Program-made: the position numbers and the translations under genes | Shown here: positions 52,420 to 62,141 of the stretch, piece after piece | How the letters are laid out: the number at the start of each line of letters is the position of its first letter | Numbering within the stretch: the stretch's first letter is position 1 | Notes under the pieces: model-generated | The model's input: only the letters and a program-made list of their open reading frames with translations | Told to the model about the DNA's origin: nothing | Database searches by the model: none | Assembly (NCBI GenBank): GCA_965601455.1 | Contig: OZ271831.1 | Coordinates: 992,001 to 1,056,000 of the forward strand | Direction: 5' to 3' | DNA length: 64,000 nucleotides | Source: JANQEU01 sp965601455 | GTDB taxonomy: Bacteria; Bacteroidota; Bacteroidia; Cytophagales; Cyclobacteriaceae

Positions 52420-55080
52420 ATGATTCAGAAAGAGCCTCCCTGGATTGGAAACCTAATACTCAAATGGATTTACGATGAACCCCTTTATTCAGAAGTAAGT
52501 GGTGACTTAAGGGAAATATTCATCAACAATTCAGAACGCGTCGGGAGGTTCATAGCATCAGCAATCTACATCCGTGATGCATTTCTATCCATTCGAAACT
52601 ATAACCTGAGACGAAGAAAGAAGACAACTCAAAATAATACCATTCCAATGTTTAAGAACTACTTAAAAATCACACTTAGAACCATTTCCAAAAATCGGGT
52701 TTACTCTTTTTTGAATATTTCAGGACTGGCCTTAGGTATTGCTGCTTGTGTATTTATACTTCAGTATGTGTCCTATGAAAGGAGCTACGATAAATTTCAT
52801 GAAAATCATGAGAGTCTCTATCGCGTCCGTTACCAGGTTTATCGGTCTGGTGACCTTCAAATTGATTGTGCTGCGGCCGTACCTCGTGTGGGTCCATTTA
52901 TGAAGGAAAAAATGCCTGAGGTCAGAGACTTTGCACGTGCCTATCCGGCTTCGGTTGTATTCACTTATGAGGACAAAAAGTATCGAGAGGACAGAGTTCA
53001 TGTAGCAGATCCAAGTTTTATCAAGATTTTCTCTTTCCCATTGATCAGTGGCGATCAGGAGACGGCATTGAATGAACCAAACGCTGTTGTGATCTCAGAA
53101 TCTGCTGCCAAAAAGTACTTTGGTAGTGACGAACCAATGGGTAAGATGGTGAGGATGAACGATAATACCGACTTGTTTCAAGTAACCGGGGTAGCGAAGG
53201 ATGTCCCAAATAATTTGCACATCAAATTTGATTTCTTAATCTCTTACGAAACACTTAATAACTGGACCAGAAATGAAGACGGTACTGTACCTTCAGAAAC
53301 TGCCTGGGGATGGTACGATTACAACACTTATGTCCTGCTTGAAGAGGGTACGGATCTAGAGGAATTTGATTCACGATTCAACGATTATTTGTGGGACGAG
53401 CAACGTGAGAGCTATGAAAAATATGATTATCATCAGGAATTCCCCTTGCAACCTATTACTTCGATTCATCTATATTCTAAACTGCTGCAGGAGTCCGAAC
53501 CAGAGGAACAGGGAGACGGTGATGCTGTTTTTTTTCTAACAATTATTGCCGCATTTATCTTGCTAATTGCTTGGATCAATTACATAAATCTCTCCACTGC
53601 ACGATCGGTTGAAAGGGCGAAGGAAGTTGGTGTCAGGAAGACGCTGGGCGCTTTCAAAGGCCAATTACTCAACCAATTTTTAGCGGAGTCGTTTGTTCTC
53701 AATTTCTTTTCCCTACTCATTGCATTGTTGATTGTGGTCCTGGGAATAGGGTATTTTAATCAATTGACCGGCTCCAGATTAGATCTTTCGTTTTTGACAG
53801 ATCCTTTGTTCTTACTTACTGTGGTCGGTATCTATCTATTGGGTTCTGTTTTATCCGGCCTTTATCCGGCCTTTGTATTATCATCATTTAAGCCGGTGGC
53901 CGTATTAAAAGGTAAGCTTGTCTCCAGTCAGTCAGGTAAAACTCTTCGAAAGGTTTTAGTTATTTTCCAATTCATTGCCTCTGTTTCTCTCATTGCCGGT
54001 ACTTTGATCGTATTCCAGCAATTGAATTATATGAAGAAGCTGGACCTTGGATTTGATATGACTGAGACGCTGGTAGTAAAAGGTCCTAATGTATTTGGTG
54101 CTGATTCCCTATACACATCAACCATGCGTTCATTTAAAACGGAATTGCTTAGAACAGGAATAGTAACCGAGGTCTCATCCAGCTCCAATGTACCAGGAGA
54201 TGAAATTTTCTGGACAAGGGGAGCAAAAAAGGTAGAAGACCCGGATGACATGTCCAATACGATGTATATCATAGGAGCAGACTACGATTATTTTCCTACC
54301 TACAATATTGAATTAATTGCTGGAAGGAACTTTGACAGGTCTTTTGGGACGGATACCGCCGCAGTTATCCTCAACAAAACTGCCGCATTGCTTATTGGTT
54401 TTGAATCCGCCCAATCAGCAATTGGTAAGAAGATCAATTACAGCGGTGGTGTATGGACGGTGATTGGAGTGGTGGACGACTACAATCAAATGTCTGTTAA
54501 ATCAACTGTAAGCCCGCTACTTTTCCAGGTTTATGAAGAAGGAAGTAATTATTTCACGATGAAACTGGCTTCGAATAATTACCAGGAGGCTTTTGAAAAA
54601 ACCCAGGTACTATACGATCAATTCTTCCCTGGGAATCCATATGATTATTTCTTTCTCGATGATTTTTTCAATCGACAATACGAAAACGAAAATAAGTTTT
54701 CACGGGTTTTTACTCTTTTTTCGGTGTTTGCAATCATTGTAGCTTGTCTGGGGTTATTTGGACTTTCTTCCTACAGTGCTGTTCAAAAAACAAAAGAAAT
54801 TGGCATACGAAAAGCGATGGGCGCAAGCGTTCAAAACATCGTATTAATGTTATCCAGGGAGTTTATCATTCTTCTGGCGATAGCAAATGTGATAGCATGG
54901 CCGGTGGTTTACCTGGTAATGGATAGTTGGCTATCAAATTTCTCGTCGCGAATTTCCATAGGACTATCGGTATTTCTTTTATCCGCTATACTGGTATTTG
55001 TTATTGCTTTAGTAACAGTTGGGTATCAGACCTTAATGACCGCAAAGTCGAACCCGATTAAAGCGCTGCGTTATGAGTAG
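52420..55080 (+). CDS. ADOP-type ABC permease with prefix domain (second)
   Basis: Permease of 886 residues. A cytosolic prefix domain (about 1-70: LKWIYDEPLYSEVSGDLREIF) precedes the first helix (about 98-118), periplasmic domain, FtsX set with AKEVGVRKTLGAF, second periplasmic domain and final FtsX set with TKEIGIRKAMGAS. It has no adjacent ATPase. It is the close structural relative of the permease at 29490 and lies in the same PadR arrangement. The stop codon abuts the stop of the facing M28 gene with no base between. Confidence 0.92.
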   Translation: MIQKEPPWIGNLILKWIYDEPLYSEVSGDLREIFINNSERVGRFIASAIYIRDAFLSIRNYNLRRRKKTTQNNTIPMFKNYLKITLRTISKNRVYSFLNISGLALGIAACVFILQYVSYERSYDKFHENHESLYRVRYQVYRSGDLQIDCAAAVPRVGPFMKEKMPEVRDFARAYPASVVFTYEDKKYREDRVHVADPSFIKIFSFPLISGDQETALNEPNAVVISESAAKKYFGSDEPMGKMVRMNDNTDLFQVTGVAKDVPNNLHIKFDFLISYETLNNWTRNEDGTVPSETAWGWYDYNTYVLLEEGTDLEEFDSRFNDYLWDEQRESYEKYDYHQEFPLQPITSIHLYSKLLQESEPEEQGDGDAVFFLTIIAAFILLIAWINYINLSTARSVERAKEVGVRKTLGAFKGQLLNQFLAESFVLNFFSLLIALLIVVLGIGYFNQLTGSRLDLSFLTDPLFLLTVVGIYLLGSVLSGLYPAFVLSSFKPVAVLKGKLVSSQSGKTLRKVLVIFQFIASVSLIAGTLIVFQQLNYMKKLDLGFDMTETLVVKGPNVFGADSLYTSTMRSFKTELLRTGIVTEVSSSSNVPGDEIFWTRGAKKVEDPDDMSNTMYIIGADYDYFPTYNIELIAGRNFDRSFGTDTAAVILNKTAALLIGFESAQSAIGKKINYSGGVWTVIGVVDDYNQMSVKSTVSPLLFQVYEEGSNYFTMKLASNNYQEAFEKTQVLYDQFFPGNPYDYFFLDDFFNRQYENENKFSRVFTLFSVFAIIVACLGLFGLSSYSAVQKTKEIGIRKAMGASVQNIVLMLSREFIILLAIANVIAWPVVYLVMDSWLSNFSSRISIGLSVFLLSAILVFVIALVTVGYQTLMTAKSNPIKALRYE

Positions 55081-56292
55081 TTACAGCTGATCCATAAAGC
55101 GAATCATTAATTGAAAGTAGTCGGCGAATTCCGTAAGTGGTAATGTTTCTCCACGATCGAAAATATCGTGGTAAGCCTGGATTCCACCTTTGGTATAAAT
55201 AAAGAAAGAGGGTACTTGAATAGCATCAAACACACAATGATCGCTGTTACAGGCTTTTCCCCGAGGATTAATCGAGGGTAGCAATTGGTGTTTTTTGTTA
55301 ATCCGGACAAGTGTGTTGTATCTGTCTTTGTAGACACTCCCGTTAACGATATCGATACCTTCTTCCCCGGTACCCGCCAAATCAAAATTTATGGCAAACT
55401 TGATGCGTCGTAAATCCAGCGGTGGGTAATGAACAAAGTATTGGGAGCCGAGGAGCCCTAGCTCCTCGGCTCCAAACGCAATGAATATGATTGTGTATTT
55501 CGGAGGTTTTTTTGAATAGTATTCCGCCAATGATAGCATCATTGCCACTCCACTGGCATTGTCATTGGCGCCAGGGAAATAAACCTGATTCCCCATTGCA
55601 CCCAAATGGTCATAATGTGCTACCAAAGCAACCATTGAATCAGATTGACTTCCAGGGATAAATCCCATCACATTTTGTGTAATATGTCGTGAATGATAGG
55701 TGGATTCAATATCCAGATTAATCGAAATTGGGTTTGCAATGATCGAATCCGCAACCCAGATAGTAGGTACTTCAGCCGTTTCGTTGGCTAACGACCAGTT
55801 CATTTTTGAAGAAGTTACCCAGATAATTCCTGTGTATTCTCCATTCACTGCTTGCTGCAACTTCTGGAGATCAATACGATTCACAGAATCTTCATGAACC
55901 ATCAAAAAGCTAGAGTCCTTGGCGTTATTAATACTTGTTGAAATATCAAAAGAACCTGATATGGAAGGCGAAGTTCCGTCAACCAGGAAATGAACTCCTG
56001 GTATTAATTTTACGGTATCAAGCTGCACCTGAATTTTACCAGGAAAGGTATTTATCCGAATAGGAAAATCCTGAAAATAATCAGGGGCTGACGGTTTCAG
56101 TCCAAATCGGATAAATTCATTTCTTATGAAATCCGCGGCTTTCCGATCTCCCGAATCGACATAGCCCCTTCCACGCATTTCAAGGCCTGTTAGTGTATCA
56201 ACTATCCTTCTCGCATAATCAATCGGTTGACCAGTAATCTGGGAAACGTGAAAGAGAATCAGCAGTAGAAGGAGAAAGCGAATTTTAGGCAT
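55081..56292 (-). CDS. exported M28 family zinc peptidase
   Basis: Co-catalytic di-zinc aminopeptidase of 403 residues with signal peptide (about 1-21). Zinc ligands are evident: His226 in AHYDHLG, bridging Asp243 in GANDNASG, catalytic Glu276 and ligand Glu277 in GAEELGLLGS, Asp304 in NFDLAGTG and His375 in QAYHDIFD. Residues ~100-200 form the inserted PA-like domain. It would cleave N-terminal residues from periplasmic or extracellular peptides. Two Cys (348, 353) near the active site may pair. Confidence 0.94.
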   Translation of the reverse strand: MPKIRFLLLLLILFHVSQITGQPIDYARRIVDTLTGLEMRGRGYVDSGDRKAADFIRNEFIRFGLKPSAPDYFQDFPIRINTFPGKIQVQLDTVKLIPGVHFLVDGTSPSISGSFDISTSINNAKDSSFLMVHEDSVNRIDLQKLQQAVNGEYTGIIWVTSSKMNWSLANETAEVPTIWVADSIIANPISINLDIESTYHSRHITQNVMGFIPGSQSDSMVALVAHYDHLGAMGNQVYFPGANDNASGVAMMLSLAEYYSKKPPKYTIIFIAFGAEELGLLGSQYFVHYPPLDLRRIKFAINFDLAGTGEEGIDIVNGSVYKDRYNTLVRINKKHQLLPSINPRGKACNSDHCVFDAIQVPSFFIYTKGGIQAYHDIFDRGETLPLTEFADYFQLMIRFMDQL

Positions 56293-56315
56293 GAAAAATC
56301 ATCTTCCTGTCGAAG

Positions 56316-57128
56316 CTACGCAATTTTCATTCGATGATCCTTAGTCATACCACCCATGATGATTTTCATGATTTTTACTTTGCCCCATCTTGGTACAGTG
56401 CGTAGGGAATACACTAAAAACTTGGTTAACAATCCTGGAAGTACGGTAGATCTTCTTCCCAGACTTTTCAAAATATCTGGTGCCACCTGGTTTGGCATCA
56501 TGGTCATGTCCATTGCCATATTTGCCCGTTCGCCGAACTTGGAAGAGACAGGTCCTGGTGCGGCAGTAAGTACGTCTACTCCTTTAGAAGCAAGTTCCTC
56601 GTGCAAAGCCTCTCCAAGGGATTGAACATAGGCTTTTGATGCCGCATAGTTGGCCGCATAGGGAGCACCCTGAAAACCAACCATTGAACTAAGCAGCACA
56701 ATTCCACCTCTCTTTTTTGTTGAAAAATACCTGGCAAAATAGTGGCTTAGGGTTAAAAGAGACTCGCAGTTAACGCGTAGCATATTTACTTCTTCAAGAA
56801 CCGAGTTGTCGATAAAATTTCCAGAAGTCCCAAATCCTGCTGAGAGTATCACTAACCCAATTTCCTCTTTTTGGCATGCAGTGATGACTTTTTCGTTTCC
56901 TTCCTCCGTGGCGAGATCAGCCTGGATGGTGTTGATTTGAACTTGATGGTATCTTTTCTCAAGTTCTGATAGCTTTTCCCCATTTCTCCCAACCAGAATC
57001 AGATTGAAACCTGCATCTGCTAAAAGGTTTGATATTGCTTCTCCAATTCCGGAGGTGGCACCGGTAACAAGAGCCCATTGTCCGTATTTGGTGATGAGTC
57101 TGTGTTGTTCGTTTGGCGATAATGACAT
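56316..57128 (-). CDS. short-chain dehydrogenase (DltE/YqjQ-like)
   Basis: Oxidoreductase of 270 residues: ALVTGATSGIGEA (about 19-31), LSAGFG, SSMVGFQG and YAASK catalytic motif (near 166-170), with a C-terminal basic hydrophobic tail (LLTKFLVYSLRTVPRWGKVKIM, cited in part) that may bind the membrane. The subgroup is broad and the substrate unknown. It is third in a likely operon after a small membrane protein and a Crp-like regulator (62-bp gap). Confidence 0.9.
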   Translation of the reverse strand: MSLSPNEQHRLITKYGQWALVTGATSGIGEAISNLLADAGFNLILVGRNGEKLSELEKRYHQVQINTIQADLATEEGNEKVITACQKEEIGLVILSAGFGTSGNFIDNSVLEEVNMLRVNCESLLTLSHYFARYFSTKKRGGIVLLSSMVGFQGAPYAANYAASKAYVQSLGEALHEELASKGVDVLTAAPGPVSSKFGERANMAMDMTMMPNQVAPDILKSLGRRSTVLPGLLTKFLVYSLRTVPRWGKVKIMKIIMGGMTKDHRMKIA

Positions 57129-57190
57129 AATACTTCTATTTTTTTGTACAAAAATGGATGAGTTACATCGACAGAATCGATAACAAATGT

Positions 57191-57772
57191 TTATGATTTA
57201 TCGTATTCAGCCTTTTTTAGGCGACTTAAGTGTACAGGAGTAATTCCCAGGTACGATGCAATCATGTGCTGGGGTACTCTATTGTGAATATTGGGGAAAA
57301 CCTGTGAAATGGCATCGTATCTCTCTTTGGGACTTCTCGCGTAGAAGTTTTTAATTCTGTCATCCTGGTAGATGAAATAGTATTCTGCAATCAAACGACC
57401 CATTTTGTCGCCCTCTTGTAGGTTTTTGTAACCCCATTCAATGGTCTTTCTTGGCATGACAACTACTTCCAGCGGTTCCACTGCTTGCAATCGATATATA
57501 CTGGGCTGCTGCATTATAAAGCTCGAATAATCAGCGATGAACTGGTTTTCCAGAGCGAAGTGTATGGTATGGTCCGTTCCAGTTTTATCAGTGACGATCA
57601 CCCTTAACAAACCCTTATTGATAAAGAAAATCTCATTTGGTACGACGTAAGGATGACTGGCTATTTCCTTTTTTCGAAATGTTTTGATGAAACAAGGCTC
57701 CAGAAATTTTTCCATTTCCTCATTGGAAATGTTAATCATCTGATTGATTACTGACTTTATTTGATCGAACAT
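57191..57772 (-). CDS. Crp/Fnr family regulator
   Basis: Protein of 193 residues: an N-terminal cyclic-nucleotide-like beta-roll (about 20-115, with NEIFFINKGLLRVIV and FIADYSSFI) and a C-terminal winged helix (MIASYLGITPVHLSRLKK). No cAMP-binding RxS motif or FeS cysteines are visible, as usual for the many Bacteroidota paralogues with unknown effectors. It is 5 bp after a membrane-protein gene and before an SDR gene, so it may control this small operon. Confidence 0.92.
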   Translation of the reverse strand: MFDQIKSVINQMINISNEEMEKFLEPCFIKTFRKKEIASHPYVVPNEIFFINKGLLRVIVTDKTGTDHTIHFALENQFIADYSSFIMQQPSIYRLQAVEPLEVVVMPRKTIEWGYKNLQEGDKMGRLIAEYYFIYQDDRIKNFYARSPKERYDAISQVFPNIHNRVPQHMIASYLGITPVHLSRLKKAEYDKS

Positions 57773-57777
57773 TTCAA

Positions 57778-58149
57778 CTAATTAAAGAGTGATTTCCAAG
57801 GTATAATGAAGGGCAGGACCAAGACCCAGATCAGAAAGAAAATCGCCATGCTTCTTGGAAACGGAGTTTGATTAATCAAGGAAGGAATCGCTACTGCCAA
57901 CAACCAAATTGACTTATAAATCAATTGGAAGACGAAGACTAAAGACATTTGCTGCGGAAAGAATATGCCCAGCATTGAAAGAATGAAGATCCCCATCCAT
58001 AGTGCGCCAACTAATTGAATGGCTCCCGAATAAGAGATGGAATTAGTGAATACACTTGAGACCGCTTGATTTGGAAAGAATAAGCAATTTATGCTGATCC
58101 AACCTGCAACCAATATGTTAGCCGAGTACATGATTTTTAGGGCAATCAT
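57778..58149 (-). CDS. small four-helix membrane protein
   Basis: Unrecognised 123-residue membrane protein with four helices (about 8-26, 40-62, 67-88, 98-118). Such proteins are often found beside Crp-like regulators in Bacteroidota. It starts the operon with the Crp-like regulator. An alternative start is the internal Met at residue 7. Confidence 0.7.
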   Translation of the reverse strand: MIALKIMYSANILVAGWISINCLFFPNQAVSSVFTNSISYSGAIQLVGALWMGIFILSMLGIFFPQQMSLVFVFQLIYKSIWLLAVAIPSLINQTPFPRSMAIFFLIWVLVLPFIIPWKSLFN

Positions 58150-58200
58150 GTGGAAAAAACAACCGAAACAGTTTTTCGGTTCTGGTCATATTGAGTTAAG

Positions 58201-58572
58201 CTAAGCCTGGACCAGTTCCTGGATATTAGCATTCATTCTATCTAGATCCAATGGTTTTTTTAGGTATTTATATACCAGTCCGGATGCTATTGCCTCCTTT
58301 ATCGATTCATTTAACTCAAAGGCGGTAAGAATAAAAAAATTAACCTCCGGGAAATCCTTCTTGGCTTTGGTGGCAAATTGAAGTCCATCCATTCCCGGCA
58401 TTCTCAAATCCGTCACAACCGTACGGATGGAAGTGTTTTCTGCCAGGGTTTTCAAACCTTCCTTACCCGAAGTGGCAGTAAATACTTGATATTTCTCGGA
58501 GAAGTTTATTTTAAAAAGCTGAAGGTTAATCGACTCGTCATCGACATACAATAGTGGTAATTTATTTTTCAT
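58201..58572 (-). CDS. single-domain response regulator
   Basis: Receiver domain only, 123 residues: acidic pair Asp11/Asp12, phospho-acceptor Asp55 in VVTDLRMPG, Thr in ILTAFE and Lys in YLKKPL. With no output domain it must act by protein contact or in a relay. It directly abuts the histidine kinase gene (no base between stop and ATG). Confidence 0.94.
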   Translation of the reverse strand: MKNKLPLLYVDDESINLQLFKINFSEKYQVFTATSGKEGLKTLAENTSIRTVVTDLRMPGMDGLQFATKAKKDFPEVNFFILTAFELNESIKEAIASGLVYKYLKKPLDLDRMNANIQELVQA

Positions 58573-60030
58573 TTAAAGCGGTATGGTGACAGAAGCAGTA
58601 GTGCCTGCTCCAGGTTTTGATTCGAATGCTAAGTTACCATTATGTGCCTGAATTATGGAATTGGATATGGATAAACCCAGCCCGGTTCCTTTGCCTGGGT
58701 CCTTGGTTGTGAAAAATGGCTCAAGGATTTTCTTGAGGTTTTCTTCTGTAATACCAGATCCATTATCCCTTAATTGAACGAGAGCCTGCTTTTTCACCCG
58801 GTCAATCTCTGTGATGATTTCAATCTCACCTTCTTTCTCAATTGCTTGACAGGCGTTGGTGATAAGATTCACAAACACCTGGTGGAGTTTGCCAACATTT
58901 CCTTTAATTGTAATTTCTTCGTCGTTGTAATTCTTTTTTATTTCAATGCGATTCTTAATCATGTTGTGGAGCATATGAAGACAGTTGTCCACAATCTCAT
59001 GTAGGTTGCATTCTTCATCATACGTATCATTTTCCCGACTAAAACGATTCAATCCGTTAACGATATTGGCTGCCCGCTCAACTCCCTCTTGTATACTTGA
59101 TAAAAGGTCATCGATATCTTCACTTTTTGCGACTCCCGGAGTTTCAAAGTGTTGAACCAGGCCATGATATCCGCCCTTGATGAAATTTAATGGGTTATTC
59201 AATTCGTGAGATACTCCCGCCGTTAGGACACCTAAAGAAGCCATTTTTTCGTTGTCAACCAGTCGCGATTGTACCTCTTTCAGGTCATCCAAGGTTTCCT
59301 GTAACTCTTCTTTCTGGTCATTGAACTGGTCATTCCGGTTATTGAGTTCGAGGTTGGTCTTATCCAGGGTCTCGTTCGATTTTTCGAGATCTTGTGTTCT
59401 TTCCTGCACTTGCTGCCTCAATTCTTCACGATGCTCCCTTAGTTCCTGGTTTTTATTTTGGAGCTCTTCAATTAGCCTGGACAATCGCTGATTGTATTGG
59501 GTAGTGAAAATGGAAACAATGGCACTAACAATAGAGACTAAAAGCACGCTCTCTACCCAAAAAGAAATCTTTTTGTTACCCGCTACAAAATCTGTTGGTA
59601 GTAGTAAGGTGCTGTTGATGTGAAAATAACCTATTACCAGATAGGCCATCACGGCAACCAGGTAGATGATGATTGTTCGTTGACTATCAAAAAAAAGTAA
59701 GCCGTAAAATGGGATTAGCACAAAGAATACCTTATCAGCAGAAAAAAGGCCCTCTTCTGCGGCACCTGAGATGATGAGATTGAACAGTATCAAAAAGAAA
59801 AGAGAAGCCTTTATGGTCAGGCTTACTTTCTTTCTGAAAACCAAAGCGATTATTGTTAAGGCTAAGGCAGTAAGGTCAGTCAGTTGATACCATTCTTGCC
59901 AAGACAATAGAGCCCCAGGTAAAGCGAAGTAGGTGATACTTCCAAATAGGGCAGCGAACAACAACGTCGAATCAATCACTCGATTCTTAAACTCCTCTAG
60001 ACTATTCGAATCTGTCACTTTATTTGTCAA
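58573..60030 (-). CDS. six-helix membrane histidine kinase
   Basis: Kinase of 485 residues: six N-terminal helices (about 20-175), a heptad-rich coiled coil (about 180-262), HisKA with His275 in LTAGVSHELNNPLNF, and an ATPase domain with NLITNACQAIE, LRDNGSGI and GKGTGLGLSISNSI. It lacks a large periplasmic sensor, so it may sense a membrane signal. The H box resembles that of the TPR kinase 13 kb upstream. Partner is the adjacent receiver. Confidence 0.93.
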   Translation of the reverse strand: MTNKVTDSNSLEEFKNRVIDSTLLFAALFGSITYFALPGALLSWQEWYQLTDLTALALTIIALVFRKKVSLTIKASLFFLILFNLIISGAAEEGLFSADKVFFVLIPFYGLLFFDSQRTIIIYLVAVMAYLVIGYFHINSTLLLPTDFVAGNKKISFWVESVLLVSIVSAIVSIFTTQYNQRLSRLIEELQNKNQELREHREELRQQVQERTQDLEKSNETLDKTNLELNNRNDQFNDQKEELQETLDDLKEVQSRLVDNEKMASLGVLTAGVSHELNNPLNFIKGGYHGLVQHFETPGVAKSEDIDDLLSSIQEGVERAANIVNGLNRFSRENDTYDEECNLHEIVDNCLHMLHNMIKNRIEIKKNYNDEEITIKGNVGKLHQVFVNLITNACQAIEKEGEIEIITEIDRVKKQALVQLRDNGSGITEENLKKILEPFFTTKDPGKGTGLGLSISNSIIQAHNGNLAFESKPGAGTTASVTIPL

Positions 60031-60044
60031 TCTGGTTGTACCAT

Positions 60045-60052
60045 CAAATTTA
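60045..60052 (-). promoter_or_regulatory. -7 element for histidine kinase operon (TAAATTTG)
   Basis: Exact TAnnTTTG on the minus strand, 15 bp before the kinase ATG. A TTTG lies 24 bp upstream, longer than the usual spacing, so the promoter may be weak or activated. Confidence 0.35.
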
Positions 60053-60229
60053 TTAAGAGGTATTCAGTCAGCAGGGCAAAGATTCTGCCAATAATGGTAT
60101 CAATTCCGACGATTTGATTGCTAATGAAGCGTGCCGTTACAGGATCCTAATCAACTTTTCATTACAAGAAGTGATGTGGTTGCAATCCATAATTTTTTAA
60201 ACTTGCATTAATAAAGATGACGCCATCAC

Positions 60230-61198
60230 ATGTTTGAGATCGATGTAAACATAAAACCCAAAGAGCTTCAAAGCTTCCTTAGTAAGGAAGGTTGGATTGC
60301 AAATGACGAAATCGTAGAGGTTCAATCTGCGGGTGAAGGGAACATGAATGTTGTTTTAAGGGTAATCACCGATCAAAGCTCATTCATACTCAAACAATCA
60401 AGGCCTTTTGTCAAGAAGTATCCGACCATTGCAGCACCATTGGATCGAATTATGGTGGAAAATCTATTTTATCAATCGCTGGATACAGAACAATTGGGTC
60501 AATACTTTCCTGCCGTAAAAGCATTTTCGCCCACGCACCATTTGATGATGTTAGAGGACCTTGGTCTGGTTGAGGATATGACTTCAATTTATCGGGAACG
60601 CCGCATTTCCGATGATCAACTTGAAGGTTTGCTAGATGTCCTGTCCAAACTACATAAACAGCAGGTATCATTGGATTTTCCCGATAATCTGGAACTTAGA
60701 GAACTTAACTATCAACACATTTTTGTTCTCCCATTTCTGGATGATAATGGCTTCCAGTTGGATGACGTACAACCCGGCTTGGAGAAGCTCGCATTACCGT
60801 TGAAGAAGAATAAAGAGCTGAAATCAAAGGTTGATGAGATAGGGGAACTGTATCTGAATAGGGGAAATACGCTGATTCACGGGGATTATTATCCTGGAAG
60901 TTGGATGCAGATTAACGACAGGGTTTACGTATTAGATCCTGAATTTTGCTTTCCAGGTTTCCCTGAGTTCGACCTGGGTGTGATGGCGGCACATTTGATA
61001 CTAACGACGGGTAAGTCGGACGTTTTTCAATTTATAAATAACAAGTATCAAGGGAGAAGTGATGGTGAACTTGTGCGTAAGGTGGCAGGTATTGAGGTTC
61101 TAAGGCGTTTAATTGGGTTGGCTCAATTACCATTAGAGCGGAGTCTTGAAGAAAAAACTGAACTTCTGGATATTTCAAGTCAGCTGGTGCTCAATTGA
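60230..61198 (+). CDS. APH-fold kinase resembling methylthioribose kinase (MtnK)
   Basis: Phosphotransferase of 322 residues with the aminoglycoside-phosphotransferase fold. The nucleotide loop is SAGEGNMNVVLRV with Lys in SFILKQSRP. The catalytic loop is LIHGDYYPGSWM and the metal site DPEFCFPGFPEFDLG, which matches MtnK (HGDxHxGS and DPEF) better than aminoglycoside kinases. MtnK phosphorylates 5-methylthioribose in methionine salvage. No mtnA or other salvage gene is adjacent, but the next gene codes for a nucleoside hydrolase whose 3' end overlaps by 8 bp. Confidence 0.8.
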   Translation: MFEIDVNIKPKELQSFLSKEGWIANDEIVEVQSAGEGNMNVVLRVITDQSSFILKQSRPFVKKYPTIAAPLDRIMVENLFYQSLDTEQLGQYFPAVKAFSPTHHLMMLEDLGLVEDMTSIYRERRISDDQLEGLLDVLSKLHKQQVSLDFPDNLELRELNYQHIFVLPFLDDNGFQLDDVQPGLEKLALPLKKNKELKSKVDEIGELYLNRGNTLIHGDYYPGSWMQINDRVYVLDPEFCFPGFPEFDLGVMAAHLILTTGKSDVFQFINNKYQGRSDGELVRKVAGIEVLRRLIGLAQLPLERSLEEKTELLDISSQLVLN

Positions 61199-62090
61199 TT
61201 GCCTCCAACGTTGTCCAAAAGTCTTCCGTCATAGATTGAGCGTCAATCCATGTGTATATTTCGATCGTTCTTTGGGTATTCTCCGGAGGTGTGGTAAACT
61301 TTTTCTTTTCTGACCATTCAGGATGGATCAGTGCCTCAATAAGGGCGACATCCCACATAATCCATCGGTTGTTTTCAGGGTCTTCGCTTGTCCACCATCT
61401 CTTGAAATTGACCCATCTCTTAAAGAGATATTTGCCTATTTCTGATTCCTGTTTTTCCATTTGATCCTTTTTGAAAACTAGTTTTTGACTGGTGGTTGCT
61501 GACATAACCGTAAGGTTGAGGTTTACCTCATCCAGGAGGAAATTCACAGCTATTGTATCGTTACCGCTATTAAACTCCTTCTTATTGTAAGTGTTTGATT
61601 CTGGGTTATGCCAAAAACCAAGGTAGTACACTTTGATCTTGGATAATATGGATGGGTCCTGAATGATGGCCGAGGCTACATTAGTACAAGAACCGAGTAT
61701 AACGATATTCAACGGTTTATCTGATGAATGTTCATGCGCTTTCGAAACAATGAAGCTCGAAGCTTCCGATACTCTTGGTTCTTTTTCCGAAAGTAAAGGA
61801 TGGTTGCTTCCCATGGGTAGTGGAATTTCTTCTCTATTCAATAGCTTCATCAACTCTACATTAACCTCTTGAGATTCTAAAACGGATGAGTCAGAAGCGA
61901 GAGGAGAAATATGAAATTGAGCGGAAGTGATTCCCAGAACATTCATACGATCTGATTCTACGGCTCGTATGATGGCAAAGAGGTCGTCAATTTCGTTTGC
62001 TGTATCCGCATCGATGATTATAGGAATCCTGTTTTCCTGGAGAAAAAGGGTGGAGAAGAAAACAAAGAGTGTAACTAACAGAACATTCAT
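61191..62090 (-). CDS. exported nucleoside hydrolase family protein
   Basis: Ribonucleoside N-glycosidase-like protein of 299 residues. A short signal peptide (about 1-19) precedes the calcium-binding loop IIIDADTANEIDDLFAI, the variant of DxDxxxDD common in periplasmic members. Later it shows LGSCTNVASAI and the C-terminal IMWDVALIEA, where the Asp completes the metal site. It would release ribose from extracellular nucleosides. Its opposite neighbour is MtnK-like, so a shared thio-nucleoside role is conceivable. Confidence 0.85.
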   Translation of the reverse strand: MNVLLVTLFVFFSTLFLQENRIPIIIDADTANEIDDLFAIIRAVESDRMNVLGITSAQFHISPLASDSSVLESQEVNVELMKLLNREEIPLPMGSNHPLLSEKEPRVSEASSFIVSKAHEHSSDKPLNIVILGSCTNVASAIIQDPSILSKIKVYYLGFWHNPESNTYNKKEFNSGNDTIAVNFLLDEVNLNLTVMSATTSQKLVFKKDQMEKQESEIGKYLFKRWVNFKRWWTSEDPENNRWIMWDVALIEALIHPEWSEKKKFTTPPENTQRTIEIYTWIDAQSMTEDFWTTLEAIN

Positions 62091-62141
62091 GATAGCAAAT
62101 CCCGTTTAGGATACACGCAAGATAGTGCTGATTGCGGTACT

